Below are positions 32,650-40,700 of a stretch of DNA of 64,000 nt, one piece after another (positions within the stretch are counted from its first letter, which is position 1; each line of letters starts with the position of its first letter). The notes beneath the pieces are model-generated. The model was given only the letters and a program-made list of their open reading frames with translations, did no database searches and had not been told where the DNA came from. Both the position numbers and the translations under genes were made by a program. Origin of the DNA: Leminorella richardii (lineage in GTDB: Bacteria > Pseudomonadota > Gammaproteobacteria > Enterobacterales > Enterobacteriaceae); contig NZ_LS483470.1 in NCBI RefSeq assembly GCF_900478135.1, positions 923,501-987,500 on the forward strand, written 5' to 3'.

Positions 32650-32967
32650 ATGTTTAAGAAGGCTTTATTAGCGGTCGCGCTGGCGTTTAGCGCCTCGGCC
32701 TTTGCCGCCGAGCATTGGATTGATGTGCGCGTTCCCGAGCAGTATCAAAGAGAGCATATTCAGGGAGCGGTGAATATTCCGCTGAAGGAGCTGACGGAGA
32801 AAATTGCCGCTCAGGTGCCGGATAAGAACGACACCGTTCACCTTTACTGTAACTCCGGTCGCCAGTCAGGGCTGGCGAAAGAGACGCTGTTGGATATGGG
32901 TTATACCCAAGTGTTTAACGATGGCGGCATCAGTCGGCTTGATATGCCTAAGGTGAAAGGCGAGTAG
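32650..32967 (+). CDS. pspE: Periplasmic rhodanese PspE
   Basis: Thiosulfate sulfurtransferase of 105 residues. A signal peptide ends after FAA at ~20, so the enzyme works in the periplasm. The single rhodanese domain has EHWIDVRVPEQYQREHIQGAVNIP and the active-site loop LYCNSGRQSG with persulfide cysteine C67. It aligns with E. coli PspE along its length. It stands alone, separate from pspABCD, as is common outside Escherichia. AGGAAAGAG stands before the ATG. Confidence 0.92.
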   Translation: MFKKALLAVALAFSASAFAAEHWIDVRVPEQYQREHIQGAVNIPLKELTEKIAAQVPDKNDTVHLYCNSGRQSGLAKETLLDMGYTQVFNDGGISRLDMPKVKGE

Positions 32968-32981
32968 CGGCTCGCCTCGGG

Positions 32982-33350
32982 CTAATGGTCTGCGTGCTGC
33001 TGCCAGGCTTGCCGGAGTGACTCTGCGCTATCAACGCTGTCACAGCTGGCCGGGAAGGGCTTTTTCTCCTGCGCCAGCGCGGTCACTTTATCTTCTTGGC
33101 ACAGTTCGGCCTGACCTTTGGCGTAGCCTTCCAGATAGGCGGTGCGGTTGACTTCCGCTTCACCGTACCACTCTGACAGGGATGCGTTGTCCTTCACGCC
33201 GCTGCCTTCAGCAGCTTCTTTGTACCCTACGTCAAACCAGACGGAAGAGCGTTCGGTCGTTTCCGATGCGTCAGCCGGAGCACTTTCACTGGCTGCGGCG
33301 CTGCAGCCAACTAACCATCCGGCCAGAAGTATGATCGTGATGTTTTTCAT
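32982..33350 (-). CDS. yfiL: DUF2799 lipoprotein, YfiL-like
   Basis: A 122-residue probable lipoprotein with lipobox LVGC (C16). The mature part has the DUF2799 pattern WFDVGYKEAAEG...WYGEAEVNRTAYLEGYAKGQAELC. In E. coli yfiL lies next to aroF, and here aroF is one gene away, which supports the assignment. Function unknown; it should be anchored to the outer membrane (Ser at +2). The residues between the lipobox and the domain are Ala/Ser/Glu-rich linker. Confidence 0.75.
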   Translation of the reverse strand: MKNITIILLAGWLVGCSAAASESAPADASETTERSSVWFDVGYKEAAEGSGVKDNASLSEWYGEAEVNRTAYLEGYAKGQAELCQEDKVTALAQEKKPFPASCDSVDSAESLRQAWQQHADH

Positions 33351-33367
33351 ACGCTTTTTACTCTCTA

Positions 33368-34084
33368 TTAGGCGATGCCGAGCTGTTCTTTCAGCGGCTT
33401 AAGATAGCGGCGGCTGACGGGAATGCGCTTTCCTGAACGGGTGACCGCTTCCGCGCTGCCGTTGTCCAACAGCTGTATTTCGCCGACGTGATCCAGATTG
33501 AGCAGATACTGACGATGGCAGCGGGTAAACGGCGTTTTTTCTTCCAGAATTTTCAGCGTGAGCTGAGTGTATCCGCTTTGATCGGTGCCGATAACGCGAA
33601 CGCCGCTCAGCTCGCTGCTCAGGTATTCAACGTCGGACAGCCGCAGGAGAAAAATGCGGTTGTGGCCGTGACAGGGAATGTGCTTGAGGGCACTGTCGGT
33701 AAGCAAGTGGAAGTTTTTATTGACGGACTTAGTGCTTCTTAGGCGTTCAATGGTTTTGAGTAGCCGCTGGCCGTCGATTGGCTTGAGCAGGTAGTCAAAG
33801 GCGTGCTGTTCAAACGCTTTCACCGCGTATTCGTCATAGGCGGTGGTAAACACAATGTGCGGCATCGCGGCGGGGTCGAGCATGGCCGTCATTTCAAGCC
33901 CGCTGATCCGGGGCATCTGAATGTCGAGAAAAACCACGTCCGGCTGCAGGCGGTGGATGGCGGCAATGGCTTCCAGCGCGTTGCTGCACTCGCCGACAAC
34001 GGTCAGGTTTTCAATTCCAACAAGCAGTTCCGCCAGTTCTTCCCGAGCCGGCTGCTCGTCGTCAACAATCATTGCTCTCAGCAT
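33368..34084 (-). CDS. LytTR response regulator, BtsR (YehT)-like, orphan
   Basis: A two-component response regulator of 238 residues. The receiver domain has acidic pair D8-D9, phospho-acceptor D54 (VVFLDIQMPRISGLEM), Thr/Ser and Lys (YLLKPID). The C-terminal LytTR DNA-binding domain (~135-238) has TPFTRCHRQYLLNLDHV and RIPVSRRYLKPLKE. It closely resembles E. coli BtsR/YehT, the pyruvate-sensing regulator. The partner kinase BtsS normally precedes it but is absent within 10 kb on both sides, so it is either cross-phosphorylated or served by a remote kinase. Confidence 0.85.
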   Translation of the reverse strand: MLRAMIVDDEQPAREELAELLVGIENLTVVGECSNALEAIAAIHRLQPDVVFLDIQMPRISGLEMTAMLDPAAMPHIVFTTAYDEYAVKAFEQHAFDYLLKPIDGQRLLKTIERLRSTKSVNKNFHLLTDSALKHIPCHGHNRIFLLRLSDVEYLSSELSGVRVIGTDQSGYTQLTLKILEEKTPFTRCHRQYLLNLDHVGEIQLLDNGSAEAVTRSGKRIPVSRRYLKPLKEQLGIA

Positions 34085-34145
34085 GTTCCCTCCACAGATT
34101 TTGTTCAGTTTATCACGGCGCGGTACTTATGCGAACGCTCTCGAT

Positions 34146-34226
34146 TGGAAAGTTATGTTTACATATTTTTATTGAAATTTTCCATATATTATGGGGTGTA
34201 AAAATAATAGTAAAAATATATTTACA
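34146..34226 (+). promoter_or_regulatory. TyrR boxes upstream of aroF
   Basis: Two sites fit the TGTAAA-N6-TTTACA consensus with one mismatch each: TGGAAAGTTATGTTTACA (34146-34163) and AGTAAAAATATATTTACA (34209-34226). A weaker half-site TGTAAA starts at 34197. E. coli aroF-tyrA has three such boxes and is repressed by TyrR with tyrosine. Confidence 0.7.
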
Positions 34227-34333
34227 ATATCGGATTTAAAAGTTTACACTTAAACCCATGCCGCTAAACGCGGCCTTTGACTCTTTATCACAAGACGTTT
34301 TTACTCATCAGGGGATGGGGCTAAGGAACAACG

Positions 34334-35407
34334 ATGATCATGCAGAAAGACAAGCTCAACAACGTAAACATCAGTGCAGAACAGGTTTTGGTGACGCCCG
34401 AAGAGCTTAAGCAGAAGTATCCCCTGAGCCAAGAGGATGAAATGAACATCTCGGCGGCACGTCAGACTATTGCCGATATTCTCCACGGTCGCGATCGCCG
34501 TCTGCTGGTGGTTTGCGGGCCCTGTTCTATTCACGACCCACAGGCTGCTCTAGACTACGCTCGCCGCCTGAAGAAGCTGGCGGACTCCACCAAAGACCGT
34601 TTGTTTATCGTGATGCGCGTTTACTTCGAAAAACCGAGAACAACCGTCGGCTGGAAAGGGCTGATTAACGACCCTCATATGGACGGCTCATTCGACGTTG
34701 AGTACGGCCTGCACGTTGCGCGCAAGCTGCTGCTAGAGCTGGTCTCTATGGGACTGCCTTTAGCGACCGAAGCGCTGGATCCGAACAGCCCGCAGTACCT
34801 TGGCGATCTGTTCAGCTGGTCAGCTATCGGTGCACGCACTACCGAGTCACAAACTCACCGTGAAATGGCGTCGGGTCTGTCAATGCCGGTCGGCTTTAAA
34901 AACGGCACAGACGGTAGCCTAGCAACAGCCATTAACGCCATGAAGGCCGCCGCTATGCCGCACCGCTTTATGGGCATTAATCAGGAAGGGCAGGTTTGCC
35001 TGCTGCAAACTCAGGGCAACGCTAACGGCCACGTTATCCTGCGCGGCGGTAAAATTCCGAACTACGATGCGCAGAGCGTGAAGGCATGCGAAGAGCAGAT
35101 GAAGGCGGCAGGGCTTAATCCTTCGCTGATGATTGACTGTAGCCACGGTAACTCAAATAAAGACTTCCGCCGTCAGTCCGAGGTGGTGTTCTCTCTGCTG
35201 GAGCAGATTAAGGCAGGTAATCGTTCTATCATTGGCATGATGTTGGAAAGCAACATTCACGAGGGGAATCAGTCGTCTGAACAGTCTCGTTCCGACATGC
35301 GCTACGGCGTTTCCGTCACCGACGCCTGCATCGACTGGGAGACCACCGAGCGGCTTTTGAACAAGGTACATGAAGAGCTGGGTGAAGCAGCGCTTGTGTG
35401 TCAGTGA
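34334..35407 (+). CDS. aroF: 3-deoxy-7-phosphoheptulonate synthase, tyrosine-sensitive type
   Basis: Class I DAHP synthase condensing phosphoenolpyruvate and erythrose 4-phosphate, the first step of the shikimate pathway. It has 357 residues with LLVVCGPCSIHDP (~57-70), MRVYFEKPRTTVGWKGL, SDPHMDGS-type loop, SAIGARTTESQ and metal ligands in DCSHGNSNKD. The aroF assignment over aroG or aroH follows from its pairing with tyrA and the TyrR boxes. AAGGA is spaced 7 bases from ATG 34334; E. coli AroF aligns from ATG 34340 (MQKD), so either may be used. Confidence 0.95.
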   Translation: MIMQKDKLNNVNISAEQVLVTPEELKQKYPLSQEDEMNISAARQTIADILHGRDRRLLVVCGPCSIHDPQAALDYARRLKKLADSTKDRLFIVMRVYFEKPRTTVGWKGLINDPHMDGSFDVEYGLHVARKLLLELVSMGLPLATEALDPNSPQYLGDLFSWSAIGARTTESQTHREMASGLSMPVGFKNGTDGSLATAINAMKAAAMPHRFMGINQEGQVCLLQTQGNANGHVILRGGKIPNYDAQSVKACEEQMKAAGLNPSLMIDCSHGNSNKDFRRQSEVVFSLLEQIKAGNRSIIGMMLESNIHEGNQSSEQSRSDMRYGVSVTDACIDWETTERLLNKVHEELGEAALVCQ

Positions 35408-35442
35408 TTTTTATCTGATTATTATTGCTCATCATTAGACCT

Positions 35443-35468
35443 GATGCCGCCGGAAGGCGGCATCTTTG
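35443..35468 (+). terminator. Hairpin between aroF and tyrA
   Basis: A 9-bp perfect stem, GATGCCGCC/GGCGGCATC, with a GGAA loop is followed by TTTG. It may attenuate transcription from aroF into tyrA. Confidence 0.6.
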
Positions 35469-35497
35469 TAAGTGTTAACCCGGGAGAGAAGACTAAC

Positions 35498-36619
35498 ATG
35501 GTGGCGGAACTGGCGGCGCTGCGCGATCGCATTGATGAAGTGGACAAAGGATTGCTCAAGCTGCTGTCTCAGCGGCTGGCGCTGGTGGCTGAAGTGGGTG
35601 AAGTGAAGAGTCAGCACGGCTTGCCCATTTATGCTCCGGACCGGGAAAGCAGCATGCTCGCTTCGCGCCGAAAAGAGGCTGAGTCCATGGGCGTTCCGCC
35701 CGACCTGATTGAGGACGTTCTGCGCCGCGTAATGCGCGAGTCTTACGCCAGTGAAAACGACAAAGGATTTAAAACCCTGAAGCCGGACATGGGGCCCATT
35801 GTTATCGTCGGTGGGCGAGGCAAGATGGGGCAGCTGTTTGGTCGGCTGTTTCAGCTATCGGGCTATCAGGTGCGCATTCTCGAGCAGGAAGACTGGCCGA
35901 ACGCCGATGCGCTGTTAAAAGACGCCGGCATGGTGATCGTCAGCGTGCCCATCCATCTGACCGAAGAGGTTATTCGTAGGCTGCCGAAGCTCTCGGACGA
36001 CTGTATTCTGGTGGACTTTGCCTCTATTAAGCAAAAGCCGATGGAGGCGATGTTAGAGGTACACTCTGGTCCGGTACTGGGGCTGCACCCGATGTTCGGG
36101 CCGGACGTCAGCAGTCTGGCTAAGCAGGTGATTGCCTACTGTGACGGGCGCAAGCCTGAGTCCTATCAGTGGCTGCTGGAACAGCTTCAGGTCTGGGGTT
36201 CGCGACTTCACGCTATTACGCCCGCGGAGCACGACCGCAATATGGCCTTTATTCAGGCGCTGCGCCACTTCGCCACTTTCACCTATGGGCTTAACCTGTC
36301 TCACGAGAAGGCCGAGCTGGAGCAGCTTTTAGCGCTGTCGTCACCGATTTACCGCTTAGAGCTGGCGATGATTGGCCGCCTGTTTGCTCAGGATCCTCAG
36401 CTGTATGCAGACATTATTATGTCGTCAGAAGAAAATCTGGCACTGATTAAGCGCTACTACGCTTGCTTCGGCGAAGCCGTGGCGATTCTGGAGAAGGGCG
36501 ATAAAACCGCGTTTATCGATAACTTTAATCAGGTTAAAGACTGGTTTGGCGACTACGCCAGCCGCTTCCTGAACGAAAGCCGCACGCTGCTGCGACAGGC
36601 AAACGACAGCAGGCAGTAA
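35498..36619 (+). CDS. tyrA: Bifunctional chorismate mutase / prephenate dehydrogenase
   Basis: Two-domain T-protein of 373 residues. The N-terminal AroQ-type chorismate mutase domain (~1-90) has LRDRIDEVDKGLLKLLSQRLALVAEVGEVK. The NAD+-dependent prephenate dehydrogenase domain (~100-373) has VGGRGKMGQLF, LGLHPMFGPD with the catalytic His, and the arogenate/prephenate pocket residues of the RHFATFTYG helix. It makes 4-hydroxyphenylpyruvate for tyrosine. ATG 35498 is chosen for identity with E. coli TyrA (MVAEL) and the GGGAGAG site. It forms the aroF-tyrA operon. Confidence 0.97.
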   Translation: MVAELAALRDRIDEVDKGLLKLLSQRLALVAEVGEVKSQHGLPIYAPDRESSMLASRRKEAESMGVPPDLIEDVLRRVMRESYASENDKGFKTLKPDMGPIVIVGGRGKMGQLFGRLFQLSGYQVRILEQEDWPNADALLKDAGMVIVSVPIHLTEEVIRRLPKLSDDCILVDFASIKQKPMEAMLEVHSGPVLGLHPMFGPDVSSLAKQVIAYCDGRKPESYQWLLEQLQVWGSRLHAITPAEHDRNMAFIQALRHFATFTYGLNLSHEKAELEQLLALSSPIYRLELAMIGRLFAQDPQLYADIIMSSEENLALIKRYYACFGEAVAILEKGDKTAFIDNFNQVKDWFGDYASRFLNESRTLLRQANDSRQ

Positions 36620-36641
36620 GGGAAGTAGAAAATGTAAAGCG

Positions 36642-36661
36642 GCCACGCCGTTCGGCGTGGC
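36642..36661. terminator. Terminator shared by tyrA and speD
   Basis: The stem GCCACGCC/GGCGTGGC with loop GTTC sits in the 52-base gap between the convergent genes. T runs are short on both sides. Confidence 0.65.
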
Positions 36662-36671
36662 TTCAAATAGC

Positions 36672-37469
36672 TTAGGCAACGTCCGGCATGTTTCTGCCGT
36701 AGTAGATTTCCTGCATTTCTTTGCGTACCAGACGAGTAATGTGCTGGCGCTCGCTCTGACTCAGGTCTTCCGGCTTGGCGTTAAACAGGTAGTGGTCGAG
36801 GTCGAACTCTTTGAGCATCATCTTGGTATGGAAAATGTTTTCCTGATACACGTTGACGTCCACCATGTGGAACTGAGAGGTAATGCTCTCAGCCATAAAG
36901 TTCTGAATTGAGTTGATCGGGTGGTCGATATAGTGCTTCACGCCGTTGACGTCGCGGGTAAAGCCGCGCACGCGGTAGTCCAGCGTCACGATATCTGATT
37001 CCAGCTGGTGAATCAGGTAGTTGAGCGCCTTGAGCGGAGAGATTACGCCGCAGGTAGACACTTCAATATCAGCGCGGAACGTGCAGATTCCTCCCTGAGG
37101 ATGACTTTCAGGGTAGGTATGAACGCAGATATGGCTTTTGTCCAGATGGGCGACGACGGCCTCCGGCAGCGGGCCGGGATTCTCTGACTGATCGACGAGG
37201 CTTGGGTCGATAGGCTCTTCGCTGATGAGAATCGTCACGCTGGCGCCCTGCGGATCGTAGTCCTGACGGGCGATATTGAGAATATTGGCTCCGATGATGG
37301 AACAGGTTTCCGTCAGAATTTCCGTCAGGCGGTTGGCGTTGTACTGTTCATCAATGTAAGCAATGTACTGCTCTCTGTCGTAGTCCGTTTGGGTATAACA
37401 GATATCGTAGATACAAAAACTCAGGCTTTTGGTTAAGTTATTGAAGCCGTGTAGTTTTATTTTATGCAA
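36672..37469 (-). CDS. speD: S-adenosylmethionine decarboxylase proenzyme
   Basis: Pyruvoyl-dependent decarboxylase of 265 residues that makes decarboxylated SAM for spermidine synthesis. Self-cleavage at K111-S112 (HLDKSHICVHTYPE) creates the pyruvoyl group on the new N-terminus. Other hallmarks are HGFNNLTKSLSFCIYDICY and STCGVISPLKALNYLIHQLESDIV. The start is a TTG at 37467-37469; no in-frame ATG precedes the conserved first residues, so low initiation efficiency is likely. It lies 41 bases behind speE in one operon. Confidence 0.97.
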   Translation of the reverse strand: MHKIKLHGFNNLTKSLSFCIYDICYTQTDYDREQYIAYIDEQYNANRLTEILTETCSIIGANILNIARQDYDPQGASVTILISEEPIDPSLVDQSENPGPLPEAVVAHLDKSHICVHTYPESHPQGGICTFRADIEVSTCGVISPLKALNYLIHQLESDIVTLDYRVRGFTRDVNGVKHYIDHPINSIQNFMAESITSQFHMVDVNVYQENIFHTKMMLKEFDLDHYLFNAKPEDLSQSERQHITRLVRKEMQEIYYGRNMPDVA

Positions 37470-37510
37470 TTTGGTCCACCGCCTTTGTCGATAGTGAATA
37501 AAACGGGTGA

Positions 37511-38374
37511 TTAACGGTCGTTCAACGCGTCATGTAAATACTGCGGCAGCGCAAAAGCACCCACGTGTATCGCCGGGTTGTAGTAGCGGCAGCGCAGGCC
37601 AGAGGCGCTGAACCGCGCTTCCAGCGTTGCAATATCGTGCTGGCGCAGCATCGGATTCTGGCTTGCCCAGGCGAAGGTCATGATGCCGCCGTAGTAGGTC
37701 GGGATCGCCGTCTGGTAGAAGCTGGCGTCGTCAAAATAGTGCGACAGTCTGCGCTGGCTGTTTACTGCTTCGTCCTGCTGTAGGAAGCAGACGCCGTTTT
37801 GGGCGACAAAAATGCCGTTTTCATTCAGGCAGCGCGCGCAGCCCTGATAAAAGTCAGAGGTAAACAGGCTCTCGCCGGGGCCGATAGGGTCAGTACAGTC
37901 GGAGATAATGACGTCGAACTTTTGGTCTGTCTGGCTGACGAAGTTCACGCCGTCTTCGATAACCAGATTAAAACGCGGATCGTCATAGGCGCCCGCGCTG
38001 TGGTTGGGCAAGTACTGACGGCAGAACTCCACTACGCCTGCGTCGATTTCCACCATGGTGATGTGTTCGACGCTCTGATGGCGGCACACTTCTCGAAGCA
38101 TACCGCCGTCTCCGCCGCCGATGATCAACACGCGCTTGGCTTTACCATGGGCGAAAATCGGCACGTGAGCCATCATCTCATGGTAGATAAACTCGTCGCG
38201 CTCGGTGGTTTGTACTACACCATCAAGCGCCATCACGCGCCCAAGAGCGGCGTTTTCAAAGATGATCAGATCCTGATGTTCGGTTTTATTGTGATAAAGG
38301 GTTTTATCAATGGAAAAAAACTGACCAAATCCGCCGCCGTACAGCGTTTCAAACCAGATCTCTTTTTGAGACAT
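37511..38374 (-). CDS. speE: Spermidine synthase
   Basis: Aminopropyltransferase of 287 residues that transfers the propylamine group from decarboxylated SAM to putrescine. The motifs are YHNKTEHQDL, MALDGVVQTTERDEFIYHEM, the SAM-type loop VLIIGGGDGGMLRE (~81-94) and the catalytic Asp in ISDCTDPIGPGE (~155-165). Length equals that of E. coli SpeE. It is the first gene of speED; yacC lies just upstream on the same strand. Confidence 0.97.
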   Translation of the reverse strand: MSQKEIWFETLYGGGFGQFFSIDKTLYHNKTEHQDLIIFENAALGRVMALDGVVQTTERDEFIYHEMMAHVPIFAHGKAKRVLIIGGGDGGMLREVCRHQSVEHITMVEIDAGVVEFCRQYLPNHSAGAYDDPRFNLVIEDGVNFVSQTDQKFDVIISDCTDPIGPGESLFTSDFYQGCARCLNENGIFVAQNGVCFLQQDEAVNSQRRLSHYFDDASFYQTAIPTYYGGIMTFAWASQNPMLRQHDIATLEARFSASGLRCRYYNPAIHVGAFALPQYLHDALNDR

Positions 38375-38484
38375 GCGCCTTAATCCTCAATGCCGGACAA
38401 AAATTTAGCGAAATATCATAGCGGACTTGGGGCGTGGATGCACGGCAAACGGCGCATTTATGCGTATCAGATCGGCTGAGTGCC

Positions 38485-38835
38485 TTAGTGAGTAATAAGG
38501 CCGAACGAGTCTTTGGCGAGCCTGCGGCACTTGAGGTCTTTATCAAGAGGGATTTGCTTTAAGTCGCGGTAGCTGGCGCTACCTAGGGCTTCCATATTGA
38601 GCTGGTTATAGTTGCTCAGGTCCCAGCGGTTTTGCTGGGCAAAGTAAATCAGCGCCCGCTTGATTTCTGGGATAGGTAAATCGCCATACCCACATTCCTG
38701 TTTCAGATACAGAAAGACGGCGGTCAAGTCGGCAAGGTCTTCGGCTTCAGCTTCGGTTAGTGCCTGACTTTCAAAGGAGAACCCTGATAAAGACAGCAGC
38801 AGCAGAGGAAGGCGAAAAAAAGATTTGTGTTTCAT
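38485..38835 (-). CDS. yacC: YacC family exported protein
   Basis: A 116-residue protein with a signal peptide (KHKSFFRLPLLLLSLSGFSF, cleavage near residue 25) and the conserved YacC core LTAVFLYLKQECGYGDLPIPEIKRALIYFAQQNRWDLSNY, plus a second cysteine near the C-terminus. It probably folds in the periplasm with one disulphide. Function is uncertain. Its place directly before speE is the same as in E. coli, although cueO and gcd are missing behind it here. Confidence 0.88.
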   Translation of the reverse strand: MKHKSFFRLPLLLLSLSGFSFESQALTEAEAEDLADLTAVFLYLKQECGYGDLPIPEIKRALIYFAQQNRWDLSNYNQLNMEALGSASYRDLKQIPLDKDLKCRRLAKDSFGLITH

Positions 38836-38953
38836 GGCGTTGATATTCGTTACGGATACTCGGCGACGTTACCATACTGTATAGCGATGACAAATCTTTT
38901 TTATTCCTTCCCTCCGCGGCTGGCAGAAGGAAAGGGATAGGAGAGAAGAGGGG

Positions 38954-39277
38954 CTATGTGCGATAGCGGTAGTCTGACGGTGTTTTATCAAACATCTTTT
39001 TAAACGCTCGGGTAAAGCTCTGCTGTGAGTCAAACTGGTACTTATAGGCAATGTCCGCAATGGTTTTTCTGCTTTGCTTAAGCTCTGACGCCGCATTTTG
39101 CAGGCGCTTTTTGCGAATGTAGGTTGCCAGCGAGTCTCCGGTCGTATTTTTGAACAGCCGCTGTAAGTGCCACTGTGAGTAGCCCGCCTTGCTGGCGACG
39201 CGTTTAACGTTAAGAGGCTCCTCCAAGTGGTTTTCTATCCAGTGAGCCAGATCGTAAATAATCGTTGTTTGCAGCAT
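38954..39277 (-). CDS. SoxS/MarA/RamA-type AraC-family regulator
   Basis: A minimal AraC-type activator of 107 residues, exactly the size of SoxS, consisting only of the two helix-turn-helix units (NVKRVASKAGYSQWHLQRLFKNTTG and TIADIAYKYQFDSQQSFTRAFKKMFDKTPSDYR). Without a ligand domain, it would act by its abundance on marbox-type promoters. ATG 39277 follows AGGGA; the frame continues 69 codons upstream but that part is not protein-like. It is divergent from two DUF1471 stress-protein genes, probable targets. It is not clearly SoxS, MarA or RamA. Confidence 0.85.
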   Translation of the reverse strand: MLQTTIIYDLAHWIENHLEEPLNVKRVASKAGYSQWHLQRLFKNTTGDSLATYIRKKRLQNAASELKQSRKTIADIAYKYQFDSQQSFTRAFKKMFDKTPSDYRYRT

Positions 39278-39604
39278 AGCGTTATTTCCCTTTAGAAAAC
39301 ATTCCGAACCAGGGTTTCTCTCGATTCGTCTTTCGCACCGTTCAGATAAATGCGTCTCATTTATTTCGTCTTTGTACTGTACGGTACAGTATCTTGATGA
39401 AAAAAAGCCGTCAAATAAAACAGCACTAAACGTCAAAAAGAATGAGTGGGGCGAAGGAGCTGGAATGTGTGGGGTTGTAATCAAATTTGGCTATAGATGT
39501 TAAAAATTTTTAGCATTAAAAGCTAATACGGATCACATTTTTGGGTTTAGGATTTGTTCATCGTTTGAATAAAATTGATTTAGATATTTTCAATATATTA
39601 ATTT

Positions 39605-39665
39605 AATTCAAATTGTTATGTTAATTTTTATTTTTTAATTCAATTAAATTCAATAATAAATTCAA
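39605..39665. repeat. Four AATTCAA repeats in an AT-rich control region
   Basis: Copies lie at 39605, 39637, 39647 and 39659, spaced by 32, 10 and 12 bases, with an inverted TTGAAT at 39671. The region 39485-39690 is extremely AT-rich and likely curved. Helical phasing suggests repeated binding of a regulator or H-NS just before the first DUF1471 gene. Confidence 0.55.
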
Positions 39666-39694
39666 ATTTATTGAATAAAATATGAGGCAACAAA

Positions 39695-39964
39695 ATGAAA
39701 AAGTCAGCAGCATTAATCGCTCTGTTATTCTCCCTTGGTGCAGGTTCTGCAATGGCCGCTACTCAGGTTAATAGCCAGCAGGCTCAGCAGCTACAAAGCA
39801 TGGGTACCGTATCCAGTTCAGTACAGGTTGCTGACATGGATCAGGCCGTTAGCGCCATTGCGAAAAAAGCGGAAAGTATGAATGCAGGCCACTATCGCGT
39901 TATCGCAGCTAACTCTCAAGACGACTCCAACCAGTGGTGGGTTTCCGCTGAGCTGTATCGCTAA
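39695..39964 (+). CDS. DUF1471 (YhcN/BhsA/McbA type) periplasmic protein
   Basis: An 89-residue protein with a clear signal peptide (cleavage after AMA at ~21) and a single DUF1471 domain: QLQSMGTVSSSVQVADMDQAVSAIAKKAESMNAGHYRVIAAN...WWVSAELYR. Family members (BhsA, McbA, YhcN) are small periplasmic or outer-membrane proteins induced by acid, copper or oxidative stress and in biofilms. GAGG precedes the ATG by 7 bases. It is the first of two tandem paralogues behind a repeat-rich control region and next to a SoxS/MarA-type regulator. Confidence 0.88.
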   Translation: MKKSAALIALLFSLGAGSAMAATQVNSQQAQQLQSMGTVSSSVQVADMDQAVSAIAKKAESMNAGHYRVIAANSQDDSNQWWVSAELYR

Positions 39965-40081
39965 TTGCGCGGGGGTATCGCCCAGAGCCGGCGTGCAATA
40001 TAGGTGAGAAAAGCCGCTTTTATTTATGACTTTCCCCAGCGTATGATAGCCAAACGTTCAGCTTAATAGGTGATTGGCATC

Positions 40082-40390
40082 ATGAAGACCACAGCGGTTC
40101 TGGCGATGTTCTTGGCTCTGTCCGTCAGCAGTATGGCGCACGCCGTGACGGAGATTTCACGTGCCGATGTGGCTGAGAAAATGCAGCTTCAGAGCATGGG
40201 CGTAATTAGCCTGTCAGTTATGGTCTCAACGCTAGATGAAGCGGTAGAGGCTATTGCTGAAAAGGCTGAGAAAGAGGGTGCCGACTATTTTCGCGTGATT
40301 GGTGCGCGTGATGCGGATGTCTCTCCTTACTGGCGCATTTCCGCTGAGATGTATCGCGCAGGCGGAACGACAGCGGCGCCGGCAAAATAG
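40082..40390 (+). CDS. DUF1471 periplasmic protein, second copy
   Basis: A 102-residue paralogue of the preceding gene. The signal peptide ends after AHA (~20); the DUF1471 domain LQSMGVISLSVMVSTLDEAVEAIAEKAEKEGADYFRVIGARD...YWRISAEMYR is followed by an Ala/Thr/Pro-rich tail. ATG 40082 is preferred over GTG 40070. The tail distinguishes it from the first copy, and the two diverged well below identity, so the duplication is old. A strong terminator follows. Confidence 0.87.
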   Translation: MKTTAVLAMFLALSVSSMAHAVTEISRADVAEKMQLQSMGVISLSVMVSTLDEAVEAIAEKAEKEGADYFRVIGARDADVSPYWRISAEMYRAGGTTAAPAK

Positions 40391-40417
40391 CGCGACACGT
40401 TTTTCCTTGATCCTGTC

Positions 40418-40453
40418 AAACGGCGGCTCAGTCCTGTGAGCCGCCGTTTTTTT
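40418..40453 (+). terminator. Terminator of the DUF1471 pair
   Basis: A 13-bp perfect stem, AAACGGCGGCTCA/TGAGCCGCCGTTT, with a 6-base loop is followed by TTTT. Confidence 0.93.
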
Positions 40454-40700
40454 ACCTCTTCCGATAAGCAGCTCGCATAATCATTTCTGTTTTATTGCAA
40501 TTTATTTCCTAACGAAATTAATTAATGTGCTGATTTTTATTTAGAAAAAAATTCCAGTGCCCAAAAGGCCAGTTGCGCAAACGGTGCCGGAATGCAATAA
40601 AAATACACAAATCTCTTTATGCCTGAGCAGGCACTTAGGCTCGGTAGCCCGTCGAGCACTTTTTAAGAAGATCGGTGAGGAAAAACAGGAAACGTATACG

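Noticed and set aside
39278..39484. 69-codon N-terminal extension of the SoxS/MarA-type regulator
   Set aside because: The 107-residue form starts at an ATG with AGGGA and has the exact length of SoxS; the extension is unrelated in composition and covers the promoter.
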